Source of the DNA: Pseudonocardiaceae bacterium
GTDB lineage: Bacteria > Actinomycetota > Actinomycetes > Mycobacteriales > Pseudonocardiaceae
DNA: 64,000 bases
Reading direction: 5' to 3'
Assembly: GCA_009379845.1 (NCBI GenBank)
Contig: WHSZ01000024.1
Coordinates: forward strand, 1-64,000
The notes beneath the pieces are model-generated. The model was given only the letters and a program-made list of their open reading frames with translations, was not told where the DNA came from and did not search any database. Positions 18,308 through 26,829 of this stretch are shown piece after piece; positions within the stretch are counted from its first letter, which is position 1; each line of letters opens with the position of its first letter. Made by a program: the position numbers and the translations under genes.

Positions 18308-19293
18308 GCGCGCCGGAGAATCGCGCGCGGGCCCGCGGCCGGCGCCGATGGCTGATCACCAGCATCATCACGGCCGCGATGCTGCTGCTCGGCAGCTCGA
18401 TCGCCTGGGCGGTGTGGCCTCGCACCCAGCTGAGCCGGGATTCCTCGGCCCCGCTGGAGATCGTCACGACCACCAACTTCCTCACCGACGCGGTGCGGCG
18501 GGTCGGCGGCAAGCACGTGCGGGTGACCGGATTGATGGGCCCTGGCGTTGACCCGCATCTGTACAAGGCCACGGCCAGCGACGTGGACCGGCTGCGCGAG
18601 GCCGACCTGGTGATCGCCGTCGGCCTGTACCTGGAGGGCAACATGCAGCATGTGCTTGACGACGTCGCGGGCAGCCGTCCGGTCGTGCAAGCCGGTGAGC
18701 GGATCCCGGCCGAGAAGTTGCTCGCGGCCCCGCAGGGCGCCGCCCCGCGGGAGGAACACGACCCGCACGTCTGGTTCGACGTACGGCTGTGGAAGATCGT
18801 GGTGGACTCGGTCCGGGACTCGCTCGCGAAGCGGGACCCCGAGCACGCGGCGGACTACCAGCGGCGCGCCGAGCGGTACCACGGCGAGTTGAACCGGTTG
18901 GACGGTGAGATCCGGCAGCGCCTCGCGCGGATCCCGCCGCAGCGCCGGGTGCTGGTCACCTCGCACGACGCGTTCCGCTACTTCGGCCGCGCCTACGGGC
19001 TGGACGTGCTCGGCATCCAGGGCATTTCCACCGGTGACGAGGCCACCACGGCCGATGTCGAACGCGTCGCCAGCACCGTCGCCCGCCGCGGGGTGCCCGC
19101 GGTGTTCGTGGAATCGAGCGTGTCCAGGCAGACGCTTGAAGCTGTGCTCGCCGCCTCGCGTGCCCGCGGACACGCGCTTCGGATCGGCGGCGAGCTGTAC
19201 TCCGATTCCGCCGGCGCGCCCGGCAGCCCCGAGGGCAGCTATGTCGGGATGCTGCGCGCCAACGTCGACCGACTCGTAGCGGGGTTGTCATGA
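18304..19293 (+). CDS. Metal ABC transporter substrate-binding protein (TroA/ZnuA family)
   Basis: 329 aa. An N-terminal membrane anchor/signal (about residues 17-38) lacks a lipobox cysteine, so it may be a tethered rather than lipidated protein. TTNFLTDAVRRVGGKHVRV, GPGVDPHLYKATASDV (His ligand), EEHDPHVWFDVRLW (His ligand) and the C-terminal YSDSAG (Asp ligand) match cluster A-I metal receptors. The short EEHDPH loop argues for Mn or Fe over Zn. It overlaps mntR and the ATPase gene by 4 nt each. Confidence 0.88.
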   Translation: MSAPENRARARGRRRWLITSIITAAMLLLGSSIAWAVWPRTQLSRDSSAPLEIVTTTNFLTDAVRRVGGKHVRVTGLMGPGVDPHLYKATASDVDRLREADLVIAVGLYLEGNMQHVLDDVAGSRPVVQAGERIPAEKLLAAPQGAAPREEHDPHVWFDVRLWKIVVDSVRDSLAKRDPEHAADYQRRAERYHGELNRLDGEIRQRLARIPPQRRVLVTSHDAFRYFGRAYGLDVLGIQGISTGDEATTADVERVASTVARRGVPAVFVESSVSRQTLEAVLAASRARGHALRIGGELYSDSAGAPGSPEGSYVGMLRANVDRLVAGLS

Positions 19294-20189
19294 ACATCCG
19301 GCAGAGCAGCAGCACGTTCTCGCAGCGCGGACCCGAGCGGACCGAGGGACACATTCGGGGCGTTGAGTGCCCGGAAGGTGGCCTTCACGACACACCTGCG
19401 TTGCGATGGGACGGGGTGGAGGTCAGCTACGGCGGCAAGCCCGCGCTGTACGACGTGTCGTTCGAGATCCCTACCGGCACGCTGAGCGCGATCGTCGGAC
19501 CGAACGGGGCGGGCAAATCGACCGCCGTGAAAGCCGCGCTTGGCCTGGTGCCGCTCAACAGGGGCAGCGTGCGAGTCCTCGGTGGGCAGCTGCGCGAGCA
19601 CCGCAGCCGGGTGGCGTACGTCCCGCAGCAGGACCTGGTGACCAAGGACTTCCCGATCACCGCGATCCAGGTCGTCGAGATGGGGCGGTATCCGCATCGT
19701 GGCTGGTTCCGCAGGCTCACCAAGGCGGACGACGCGGCGGTCGCCGAGGCGGTGCGGCGCACCGGGATCACCGACCTGGTGAACGAGCCGTTGGACGAGC
19801 TATCCGGCGGGCAGCGGCAACGCGTGTTCCTGGCGAGGGCCCTCGCGCAGCGGGCGGACCTGCTGGTGCTGGACGAACCGTTCACCGCGGTGGACGCGCG
19901 CACCGAGGCGGCGCTGACCGACCTGCTGGCCGAGCTGTGCGCGGACGGCGAGCACACCGTGATCGCCGTGCACCACGACCTGCGAACCGTGGCCGAGCGC
20001 TTCGACCACGCGGCGCTGCTTTCCGGAACGGTGGTGGCCGCCGGGCCGGTGCACGAGGTGCTCACCGCGGCGGCGCTCGAGCAGGCTTACGGGCTTGTCC
20101 TGGCGGCACGCGAGAAGCCGAGGGAGGACCCCTCGACGCGGGAGTACCCGGCGCGGGACCAGTCGGAGAGGGTGACCTCGGCACCGTGA
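19290..20189 (+). CDS. Metal ABC transporter ATP-binding protein
   Basis: 299 aa. ABC ATPase with Walker A GPNGAGKST, Q-loop VPQQD, signature LSGGQRQR, Walker B LLVLDEPF and H-loop HHD. About 40 N-terminal residues precede the usual start of the domain; a later internal start is possible, but the ATG sits in the ATGA overlap with the receptor gene. It energises the two permease subunits encoded next in the operon. Confidence 0.9.
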   Translation: MNIRQSSSTFSQRGPERTEGHIRGVECPEGGLHDTPALRWDGVEVSYGGKPALYDVSFEIPTGTLSAIVGPNGAGKSTAVKAALGLVPLNRGSVRVLGGQLREHRSRVAYVPQQDLVTKDFPITAIQVVEMGRYPHRGWFRRLTKADDAAVAEAVRRTGITDLVNEPLDELSGGQRQRVFLARALAQRADLLVLDEPFTAVDARTEAALTDLLAELCADGEHTVIAVHHDLRTVAERFDHAALLSGTVVAAGPVHEVLTAAALEQAYGLVLAAREKPREDPSTREYPARDQSERVTSAP

Positions 20190-21094
20190 ACACCGCGATC
20201 GCACTGCTGCCGTTGCCCTACCCGGAGGCGATCGTGGCGATGGGTAGCGCGGTCCTCGGGTTCGTGGCGGGAGCGCTCGCGCCGTTCGCGGTGCTCCGCG
20301 GTCGCGCGATGTTCGGCGACGCGATGAGCCACGGCACGCTGCCCGGTGTGGTGCTCGCGTTCCTGGTGGTCGGCATGAAGGACCAGGGCATGCTGCTCGC
20401 TGGCGCCGCACTGTTCGCGATCGCCGCGGCGGCGCTGATGATCGGGCTGGAACGGGCCGGGCGTACCGCGCCGGACGCGGCGATCGGGGTGACACTGTCC
20501 GCCACGTTCGCGCTCGGCATCGTGCTGCTGACCAGGGTCGGGCACAGCGGCAACCCGGAACAGTCCGGATTGGACGCCTACCTGTTCGGGCAGGCCGCCG
20601 GGATGGTCGCTCGCGACGTGTGGATCGCGCTGCTGCTCGGCGGGTTCGCGCTGCTCGCGGTCGTGGTGTTCTTCCGGCTGCTGCGCTCGGCGACCTTCGA
20701 TCCACAGTTCAGCGCGGTGGCCGGGGTGCCGACCTGGACGATCGACGCGGCCAGCACCGCGCTGCTGGTGATCGCCGTGGTGCTCGGGGTGCGCACGGTC
20801 GGCGCGATCCTGATGGTCGCGCTGCTCGTCGCGCCGTGCGTCGCGGCCCGCGCGCTCACCAAACGGCTCGCCACGCTGGTGCCGATCTCCGGGCTGATCG
20901 GCGCGTTCTCCGGCGGTGCCGGGGCGGTGCTCGCCGGCCGCGCCGAGCTACCAACCGGACCGGTAGTGGTGCTGCTGGTGACCGGGCTGGCCACCGCCGC
21001 GCTGCTGTTCGCCCCGCGACGCGGCGTGCTCAGCAGGGCGTGGCGCCGGCGTACCGCGCGCCTGTCCCATGCGGAGGCGTGGCATGGCAACTGA
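20186..21094 (+). CDS. Metal ABC transporter permease (first of two)
   Basis: 302 aa from GTG 20186 (GTGA overlap). About eight hydrophobic helices; LRGRAMFGDAMSHGTLPGVVLAF is the conserved cytoplasmic coupling segment of TroC/ZnuB-type permeases, and DAAIGVTLSATFALGIVLL another family motif. It ends RRGVLSRAWRRR with a basic cytoplasmic tail. It overlaps the second permease gene by 11 nt, implying a heterodimeric channel as in TroCD or SitCD. Confidence 0.88.
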   Translation: MNTAIALLPLPYPEAIVAMGSAVLGFVAGALAPFAVLRGRAMFGDAMSHGTLPGVVLAFLVVGMKDQGMLLAGAALFAIAAAALMIGLERAGRTAPDAAIGVTLSATFALGIVLLTRVGHSGNPEQSGLDAYLFGQAAGMVARDVWIALLLGGFALLAVVVFFRLLRSATFDPQFSAVAGVPTWTIDAASTALLVIAVVLGVRTVGAILMVALLVAPCVAARALTKRLATLVPISGLIGAFSGGAGAVLAGRAELPTGPVVVLLVTGLATAALLFAPRRGVLSRAWRRRTARLSHAEAWHGN

Positions 21095-21995
21095 CGACCT
21101 GGTGATCATCCTCACCGCCGGCTCGCTGGCCACCGCCTGCGGGCTGCTCGGCCCGTTTCTGGTGCTGCGCAGGCAATCGCTCACCTCGGACGCGATCGGG
21201 CACGCGGTGCTGCCCGGCGTGGTCGGCATGTACCTGCTCACCGGCAGCCGCTCCTCGCTCTTGGCCACCCTTGGCGCCGCGGCGTTCGGGCTGATCTGCG
21301 TGCTCGGCTTCGACGCGCTGCGGCGCACCAGGCTGCTCGGCACCGACGCGGCCATCGCGCTGACCTTCCCGGCGCTGTTCTCCCTCGGTGTGCTCGGGAT
21401 CAGCAAGTTCGCCTCCGGCGCGCACATCGACCTGGACTCCACGATCTACGGCGAGATCACCTTCGCGCCGTTTCGCACCATGGCGATCGGCGGGCTGGAC
21501 GTACCGCGCCCGTTGCTGACCACGGTGCTCACCGCGGTGCTCACCCTGGCCTTCGTGCTGGTGCTGTGGCGCCCGCTGCACGCGTTGACCTTCGACCCGG
21601 AATTCGCCGATGTCACCGGGATGCGCGGTCGCCTCGTGCAGCGCCTCGCGCTGGTGGCCAGCGCGCTGGTCGCGGTCACCGCGTTCGACAGCGTCGGCGC
21701 GATCCTGGTGGTCACGTTCTTCGTGGTGCCGGCGGCCGCGGCGCATCTGGTGTCGAACCGGCTGGACACCATGCTGCTGGTGTCCGTGGGCATCGGCTGG
21801 ATCAGCGCGATCGTCGGGCAGCGCGCGGCGGTGGCTTACGACAGCTCGATCGCCGGGATGATCGGGCTGACCGCGGTGTGCTGCTTCCTGCTGATCCGGC
21901 TGTTCGCCCCGCGCCGCGGCGTTGCCTGGCGGCTCGTCCGCGGCCGGCCGGCCCGGGCGCGGGGTCAGCCGAAGAACACCTCGGCCTCCGCGTAA
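21084..21995 (+). CDS. Metal ABC transporter permease (second of two)
   Basis: 303 aa from ATG 21084. LRRQSLTSDAIGHAVLPGVVGMYL, TDAAIALTFPALFSLGVLGI and SVGAILVVTFFVVPAAAAHLV are TroD/ZnuB-type permease motifs. It is homologous to the preceding gene, a probable duplication. Its last 31 nt overlap the end of the convergent pfkA gene (21965-21995). Confidence 0.88.
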   Translation: MATDDLVIILTAGSLATACGLLGPFLVLRRQSLTSDAIGHAVLPGVVGMYLLTGSRSSLLATLGAAAFGLICVLGFDALRRTRLLGTDAAIALTFPALFSLGVLGISKFASGAHIDLDSTIYGEITFAPFRTMAIGGLDVPRPLLTTVLTAVLTLAFVLVLWRPLHALTFDPEFADVTGMRGRLVQRLALVASALVAVTAFDSVGAILVVTFFVVPAAAAHLVSNRLDTMLLVSVGIGWISAIVGQRAAVAYDSSIAGMIGLTAVCCFLLIRLFAPRRGVAWRLVRGRPARARGQPKNTSASA

Positions 21996-22990
21996 CGCTC
22001 GTCCGGCACCGTCTTGAGTTTCGCGGTCGCCTCGGATAGCGGCACCCGCACGATGTCCGTGCCGCGCAACGCCACCATCGCGCCGAACTCACCGCCGGCG
22101 ACCGCGTCCACCGCGTGCAGCCCGAACCGGGTGGCCAGCACCCGGTCGTACGCGGTCGGGATGCCACCGCGCTGGGTGTGCCCGAGCACCACCGCCCGGG
22201 ATTCCTTGCCGGTCTGCCTGGCCAGCTCGTCGGCCAGCCAGGTACCCACCCCGCCGAGCCGCACGTGCCCGAACGCGTCGGTCTCGCCGGTCTGCAGCAC
22301 CTCGGCGCCGTTCTCCGGGATCGCGCCCTCGGCGACCACCAGGATCGGGGCGTACTGGCGCTCGAACCGGCGCTGCGTCCACTCGACGACCTTGTTCACC
22401 GAGAACGGCCGCTCCGGCACCAGGATCACGTTCGCGCCGCCTGCTACCCCGGAGTGCAGCGCGATCCAGCCGGCGTGCCGGCCCATCACCTCCACCACCA
22501 GCGCGCGGTGATGCGACTCGGCGGTGGTCCGAAGCCGGTCGATCGCCTCCGTCGCGATGTGCACCGCGGTGTCGAAGCCGAACGTGTAGTCGGTCGCGTC
22601 CAGGTCGTTGTCGATGGTCTTCGGTACCCCGACGACGCCGATACCCTCGCCGGTCAGCTTGTTGGCCACCCCGAGGGTGTCCTCCCCACCGATCGCGATC
22701 AACGCGTCCACGCCCTGGTCGGCGAGCACCTTCTTGATCTTCTCGACGCCACCGTCCTCTTTGTACGGATTGGTGCGCGACGAGCCCAGGATCGTGCCGC
22801 CCCGCGCCAGGATGTCCTCCACGTCGTCCAGCCCGATCGGCCTGCAGTCCCCCGTCAGCGGACCTTGCCAGCCGCTGCGGAACCCGACGATCTCCCAGCC
22901 GTGCGTCTCGATGCCCTTCCGCGTGACGGCCCTGATCACCGCGTTCAGTCCGGGGCAGTCGCCGCCGCCGGTGAGTACTCCGACTCGCAT
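21965..22990 (-). CDS. pfkA: 6-phosphofructokinase (PPi-type/mixed-substrate group)
   Basis: 341 aa from ATG 22990, with AGAGGAA upstream. Phosphorylates fructose 6-phosphate to the 1,6-bisphosphate. VLTGGGDCPGLNAVIRAV, TILGSSRTNP, IAIGGEDTLGVA, GVPKTIDNDL and EVMGRHAGWIALHSG define the family. The positions equivalent to E. coli Gly104 and Gly124 are Asp (GGED) and Lys (PKTIDND), the residues associated with pyrophosphate-dependent enzymes such as that of Amycolatopsis methanolica. Streptomyces ATP-dependent homologues share some of these residues, so the phosphoryl donor remains open. It overlaps the permease gene end. Confidence 0.9.
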   Translation of the reverse strand: MRVGVLTGGGDCPGLNAVIRAVTRKGIETHGWEIVGFRSGWQGPLTGDCRPIGLDDVEDILARGGTILGSSRTNPYKEDGGVEKIKKVLADQGVDALIAIGGEDTLGVANKLTGEGIGVVGVPKTIDNDLDATDYTFGFDTAVHIATEAIDRLRTTAESHHRALVVEVMGRHAGWIALHSGVAGGANVILVPERPFSVNKVVEWTQRRFERQYAPILVVAEGAIPENGAEVLQTGETDAFGHVRLGGVGTWLADELARQTGKESRAVVLGHTQRGGIPTAYDRVLATRFGLHAVDAVAGGEFGAMVALRGTDIVRVPLSEATAKLKTVPDERYAEAEVFFG

Positions 22991-23045
22991 GTCTTGCCAT
23001 TCCTCTCGGCTCGCTGTGCTGGATGAATCGTTCAAGACCAGCCTA

Positions 23046-23549
23046 TTACCGGTCCGGAGACCCGCGCTTGCGGCGGTGCTCTTCCATCACCTTCCAGCGC
23101 GCGAAGTTGTGCCGCGCATCGGCAAGCGCGTCGTGCGCGTCCTGTGGCGGGTCGGGCAGCTTCGGCCTGCCGACCTCGTCCCACAGCTGACGGAGTTCAC
23201 GGGTGAACCGGGGCAACTGCCGGGGAAGCGCCGGCATCGCGCCCCACAGCTGGGCGAGCGCCACGTGATCGTAGGCGGCGAACCAGGCCCACAGCTCCAC
23301 CCGTTCGCCGCGCGGGCTGAGGAACTTGATCAGTTCATCGCGGATCTGGGCGCGGGAACGCCATGCCGTGTCGGCATGCGGTGGCAACTTCGGCAGCACG
23401 TTCTCCCGCACCCACGGGCCGGCCTTGCGCGCGTCGAACTCCGTGGACACCGCGTAGAACTCGCGCCCGTTCTCGTCGATGACACCGATCGATACCAGAT
23501 CGATGGTGACCCCGTCCTCGATGAACTAGGTGTCGTAGAAGAACCGCAC
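23046..23549 (-). pseudogene. RNase AS (polyadenylate-specific 3'-exoribonuclease) gene interrupted by an amber codon
   Basis: From GTG 23549 the minus strand reads VRFFYDT-stop-FIEDGVTIDLVSIGVIDENG, then REFYAVSTEFDARKAGPWV to the stop at 23046: 167 codons, the normal length of the family (M. tuberculosis Rv2179c). The codon at 23528-23526 is TAG where the family has GAG, the Glu of the DxE exonuclease motif I. The rest is in frame, including C-terminal DAHDALADARHN with the His/Asp of the DEDDh site. The leaderless promoter TACGCT ends 6 nt before the GTG. A product restarting at GTG 23450 (134 aa) would lack both motif I acidic residues. Recent inactivation or a sequence error are the main explanations. 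Confidence 0.8.
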
Positions 23550-23581
23550 CGGGGCAGCGTAGATGTGCGACCGTTGCGTGC

Positions 23582-24349
23582 TCAGCTGGCCTTGGTGTCT
23601 GGAATCCGCTCCGCCTCACCGGCGGCGCTGGTTGCCTGACGCGGCACCGCGGGGCGGATCCCGGATGCCTCGGCTTCGAGCAACTCCTTCGCCTTCGCCG
23701 CGTAGATGTCCACGTATTCCTGCCCGGACAGCTCCATCAGCGCGTACATGATCTCGTCGGTGATCGAGCGTTCCACGAACCGGTCGCCGGCGAGCCCGTC
23801 GTACCGGGAGAAGTCCAGCGGCTTGCCGAAGCGCACCTCGATCGGGTGCGGACGAAGCATCTTGGAGCCGATCGGGTTAGCCTCGTCGGTGCCGACCATG
23901 GCCACCGGGATCACCGGCACGTGGGCCTGCAGTGCGATGCGCGCCACCCCGGTCTTGCCCTTGTACAGCCGGGTGTCTGGGGAGCGGGTGCCTTCAGGGT
24001 AGATCCCCACCAGGTTGCCCTCGCGCGCCAGCCGGATGCAGGTGTCCAGCGCCGCCTGCGCGGCCGAGCCGCTGGACCGGTCGATCGGCACCTGCCCTGC
24101 CCCGGAGAAGAACCACTTCTTGAGCTTGCCCTTGATGCCGGGCTCGGTGAAGTATTCGAGCTTCGCGGGGAAGGTCACCCGGCGCCGCACGACCAGCGGC
24201 ATGAAGAAGGAGTCGACCACGGCGAGATGGTTGCTCACGATCAGCGCACCACCGCTGTCCGGCAGGTTCTCCCTGCCGGAGACCTTGGGCCGGCACATCA
24301 GCCGAAGCAAAGGTCCAAGGGTCAGGTGTTTCAACACCCAATACAGCAC
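23582..24349 (-). CDS. 1-acyl-sn-glycerol-3-phosphate acyltransferase (PlsC family)
   Basis: 255 aa if begun at GTG 24349, which has GGGAG at good spacing and gives the standard N-terminus VLYWVLKHLTLGPLLRL; the open frame extends to 24460 but that part looks like promoter sequence. Acyltransferase motifs: NHLAVVD (NHxxxxD), KKWFFSGAGQVPIDR, YPEGTRS and VPVIPVAMVG. It adds the second acyl chain to lysophosphatidate in membrane phospholipid synthesis. It occupies the same position as Rv2182c relative to fadD15 and pimB. Confidence 0.88.
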   Translation of the reverse strand: MLYWVLKHLTLGPLLRLMCRPKVSGRENLPDSGGALIVSNHLAVVDSFFMPLVVRRRVTFPAKLEYFTEPGIKGKLKKWFFSGAGQVPIDRSSGSAAQAALDTCIRLAREGNLVGIYPEGTRSPDTRLYKGKTGVARIALQAHVPVIPVAMVGTDEANPIGSKMLRPHPIEVRFGKPLDFSRYDGLAGDRFVERSITDEIMYALMELSGQEYVDIYAAKAKELLEAEASGIRPAVPRQATSAAGEAERIPDTKAS

Positions 24350-24576
24350 CGCGACTCCCGTCCTGGGCGATCTTGTGAGAGATGACTCCGATTCAATACC
24401 TACAGTACGAACCGGGAGCGCGGAGAACAACGTTACCCACGTGTAGATGCGGTTGTTCACGGGACCATTACGGCCGCTAAACCGCGCCTTACACGATATT
24501 CACGTGCTATGCCATCACGGGCCGGTCCGTGCGACGATGGTCGGGCAGGCATCGCTGAAGACGAGAGAAGGCGCAC

Positions 24577-25368
24577 GTGCCCGTTCTCCCCGGCGCGGAA
24601 CCGTTCGCGCACTCTGGATCCAGCGACGTCGGAGTGTTGCTGTGCCACGGGTTCACCGGGAGCCCGCAGAGCATGCGCCCATGGGGTGAGTATCTCGCCG
24701 AGCACGACTACACGGTGCGCTGCCCCCGGCTGCCGGGACACGGCACGAACTGGCGGGAGTGCAACCGCACCCGCTGGACAGACTGGTACGGCTGTGTCAG
24801 TTCCGAGCTGGACGCGCTGCGCGCCGGCTGCGACGCGGTGTTCGTGTTCGGCCAGTCGATGGGTGGCACGCTGACGCTGCGGCTCGCCCAGCGGTACGGC
24901 ACGTCGATCGCCGGCATCGTGCTCGTCAACCCGTCGGTCACCACGCTGCGGCTGGACGCGAAATTCCTGCCACTAGTCAGCCGCATCGTGCCGGCGCTCG
25001 GCGGGATCGCGGGGGACATTGCCAAGCCCGGCGTCGTTGAGCTGTCCTATGATCGGCTGCCGCTGCGCGCGGCGGCCAGCCTGAGCCAGCTGTGGCGGGT
25101 GGTGCGGGCGGATCTGCCGAAGGTCATCCAGCCGCTACTGCTGCTGCACTCCGTCGTCGACCATGTCGTCGAACCGGTCAATTCCCGGATCGTGCTGGAC
25201 GGGGTAAGTAGCTCCCAGGTGACCGAAGTGCTGCTGCACGACAGCCTGCACGTGGCAACGCTTGACCACGACGCACCGACAGTCTTCGCGAAGAGCGTGG
25301 AATTCCTGCAGCTGCACGCCGAGCGGGCGGTGAAGCCGGCGGGTGAGAACGGGGAGGTGATCGGGTGA
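24577..25368 (+). CDS. Alpha/beta-hydrolase (carboxylesterase / monoacylglycerol lipase type)
   Basis: 263 aa from GTG 24577 with GAGAAGG upstream. CHGFTGSPQSM (oxyanion region), nucleophile elbow FGQSMGGTL (Ser94), the HSVVDHVVEP acid segment and LHDSLHVATLDHD (catalytic His) give a complete Ser-Asp-His triad like the Est30/YvaK carboxylesterases. No signal peptide, so cytosolic. It is coupled to the downstream small membrane protein by a GTGA overlap (25365-25368). Confidence 0.88.
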   Translation: MPVLPGAEPFAHSGSSDVGVLLCHGFTGSPQSMRPWGEYLAEHDYTVRCPRLPGHGTNWRECNRTRWTDWYGCVSSELDALRAGCDAVFVFGQSMGGTLTLRLAQRYGTSIAGIVLVNPSVTTLRLDAKFLPLVSRIVPALGGIAGDIAKPGVVELSYDRLPLRAAASLSQLWRVVRADLPKVIQPLLLLHSVVDHVVEPVNSRIVLDGVSSSQVTEVLLHDSLHVATLDHDAPTVFAKSVEFLQLHAERAVKPAGENGEVIG

Positions 25369-25850
25369 AGAACAGGGGCAACGGCTCGGGTGGACCGGAG
25401 GACGTGGACGCGGCCTTCGCCGAGATCATCGCCGGGTTGGAATCCGAGGGCGTCGGGCGCGACTTCGCCAAGGAGGACGACGTCGATGTGCACGGCGGCG
25501 AGGAGGGCACCACAGCCACCGCGACGTCGGAGCCGGAGCGCGGCTGGCGCACCGGCGAGGTCGACTGGGATCCGACCTGGCGGACGTTGGACAACCTCGA
25601 CGATGAGGACGACCACTATCACCCGCCGGAGCCACCGCCACTGCCCAAACCACGCAGGGGCACCGTGGTCGTCCTGCTCTTCATCGCGGTGGGCGTATTG
25701 CTGCTCACCGTTCCCGGTCTGATCGGGCTGAGCTCCGCGGTGGCGACGCCGATCGCGCTACTGGCCATCACCTGCGGGTTCGGCTTCTTCGTACTCAGCA
25801 AGCGGCACGGCCCGCCGCCCGGTGCCGACTCGGACGGCGCGCAGCTCTAA
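25365..25850 (+). CDS. Conserved actinobacterial membrane protein with acidic N-terminal half
   Basis: 161 aa. Residues 1-95 are hydrophilic and acidic (repeated Glu/Asp, ending DNLDDEDDHYHPPEPPPLPKP). Two adjacent transmembrane helices follow (about 100-145; TVVVLLFIAVGVLLLTVPGL and VATPIALLAITCGFGFFVL). No enzyme motif. The pattern is that of a small actinobacterial integral membrane protein of unknown role; it is translationally coupled to the esterase gene. Confidence 0.7.
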   Translation: MKNRGNGSGGPEDVDAAFAEIIAGLESEGVGRDFAKEDDVDVHGGEEGTTATATSEPERGWRTGEVDWDPTWRTLDNLDDEDDHYHPPEPPPLPKPRRGTVVVLLFIAVGVLLLTVPGLIGLSSAVATPIALLAITCGFGFFVLSKRHGPPPGADSDGAQL

Positions 25851-25881
25851 CCGGCGGTGACCAACCACGGGTGAGCGCCGG

Positions 25882-26829
25882 CTACGACGATGCGGTATCC
25901 CTTGCCAGGGTGGCCGCGCCGACGATCGCGGACTCGTCGCCGAGCTGCGCGGTACGGATCCGCGCGATCGGGCGGTGCCCCGTTCCGGTGGTCAGCGCCC
26001 GGTAGTGCTCCCGCGCGTCGTCAAGGAACAGCGGCGCCGACGCGGATACCCCGCCCGCGATGACCACGATCTCCGGGTCGTAGACATCCGCGACCAACGC
26101 GAGCCCCTCGCCGAGCCAGAGCGCTAAATCCGCCATCGCCTCCTTGGCGACCGCATCGCCGTCCCTCGCCGCCCCGGCCACCTTCCGGCCGGTCAGCTCG
26201 CGCGGATCATCCGCCGCCTCGCGGGCGAGCACCGTCGAGCGGCCCGGATACCGGGCGAGCAGCTCGATCGCCGTGGTACTCAACGCCGTACCGCTGCAGT
26301 ACCGCTCCCAGCATCCCTTCTTGCCGCACGAACACGGCCGGCCGCCCGGCACCACCCGCAGGTGGCCGAGTTCCGGTGCGACGCCGAACGCGCCCCGATA
26401 GATTTCCCCGTCCAGCAGCAGACCGGCGCCGATACCGGTGCCGATGGCGATCAGTACCACCACGCCCGCGCCGCGCGCCGCGCCGAACCGGTGCTCGGCG
26501 AGCGTCGCCGCGTTCGCGTCGTGTTCGAGCACCACCGGCAACCCGAGCCGGGACGCGATCCGATCGGCCACCGGGGCACTACGCCAAGCCAGGTGCGGGG
26601 CGAACATCACGCTCCGCCGGTCGGTGTGCACGAATCCCGCCACGGCAAGGCCGACCGCGCTCACCGGGTGGCTCTCCGCCAATCCCTTGACCACCGAGGT
26701 GATCGCGTCCTCGAGCGCGCACTCGTCGCTAGGGGTCGCGGCCCGCGCGGTGTCCAGCACGGTGCCGTGCTCGTCGACGACCCCGGCCCGCACGCTCGTG
26801 CCACCCACGTCCACGCCGATCGCGTGCAC
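25882..26829 (-). CDS. ROK-family sugar kinase (glucokinase-like)
   Basis: 315 aa from GTG 26829 with GGAGG about 10 nt upstream. The phosphate-1 motif IGVDVGGTSVRAGVV, the substrate segment EHDANAATLAEHRFG, phosphate-2 AIGTGIGAGLLLDG, and the zinc-binding ROK signature GHLRVVPGGRPCSCGKKGCWERYCSG (CxCGxxGCxE) are all present. Likely phosphorylates glucose or a related hexose with ATP or polyphosphate. Its start overlaps the stop of the DUF5304 gene by one base, so it is cotranscribed with the DUF5304 and ArsA-like genes. Confidence 0.88.
   Translation of the reverse strand: MHAIGVDVGGTSVRAGVVDEHGTVLDTARAATPSDECALEDAITSVVKGLAESHPVSAVGLAVAGFVHTDRRSVMFAPHLAWRSAPVADRIASRLGLPVVLEHDANAATLAEHRFGAARGAGVVVLIAIGTGIGAGLLLDGEIYRGAFGVAPELGHLRVVPGGRPCSCGKKGCWERYCSGTALSTTAIELLARYPGRSTVLAREAADDPRELTGRKVAGAARDGDAVAKEAMADLALWLGEGLALVADVYDPEIVVIAGGVSASAPLFLDDAREHYRALTTGTGHRPIARIRTAQLGDESAIVGAATLARDTASS

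Noticed and set aside
23046-23549. Amber codon read as a specially inserted amino acid (recoding)
   Set aside because: A single TAG at a position that is Glu in the family, with no structured downstream element seen, is better explained by a point mutation or a sequence error.
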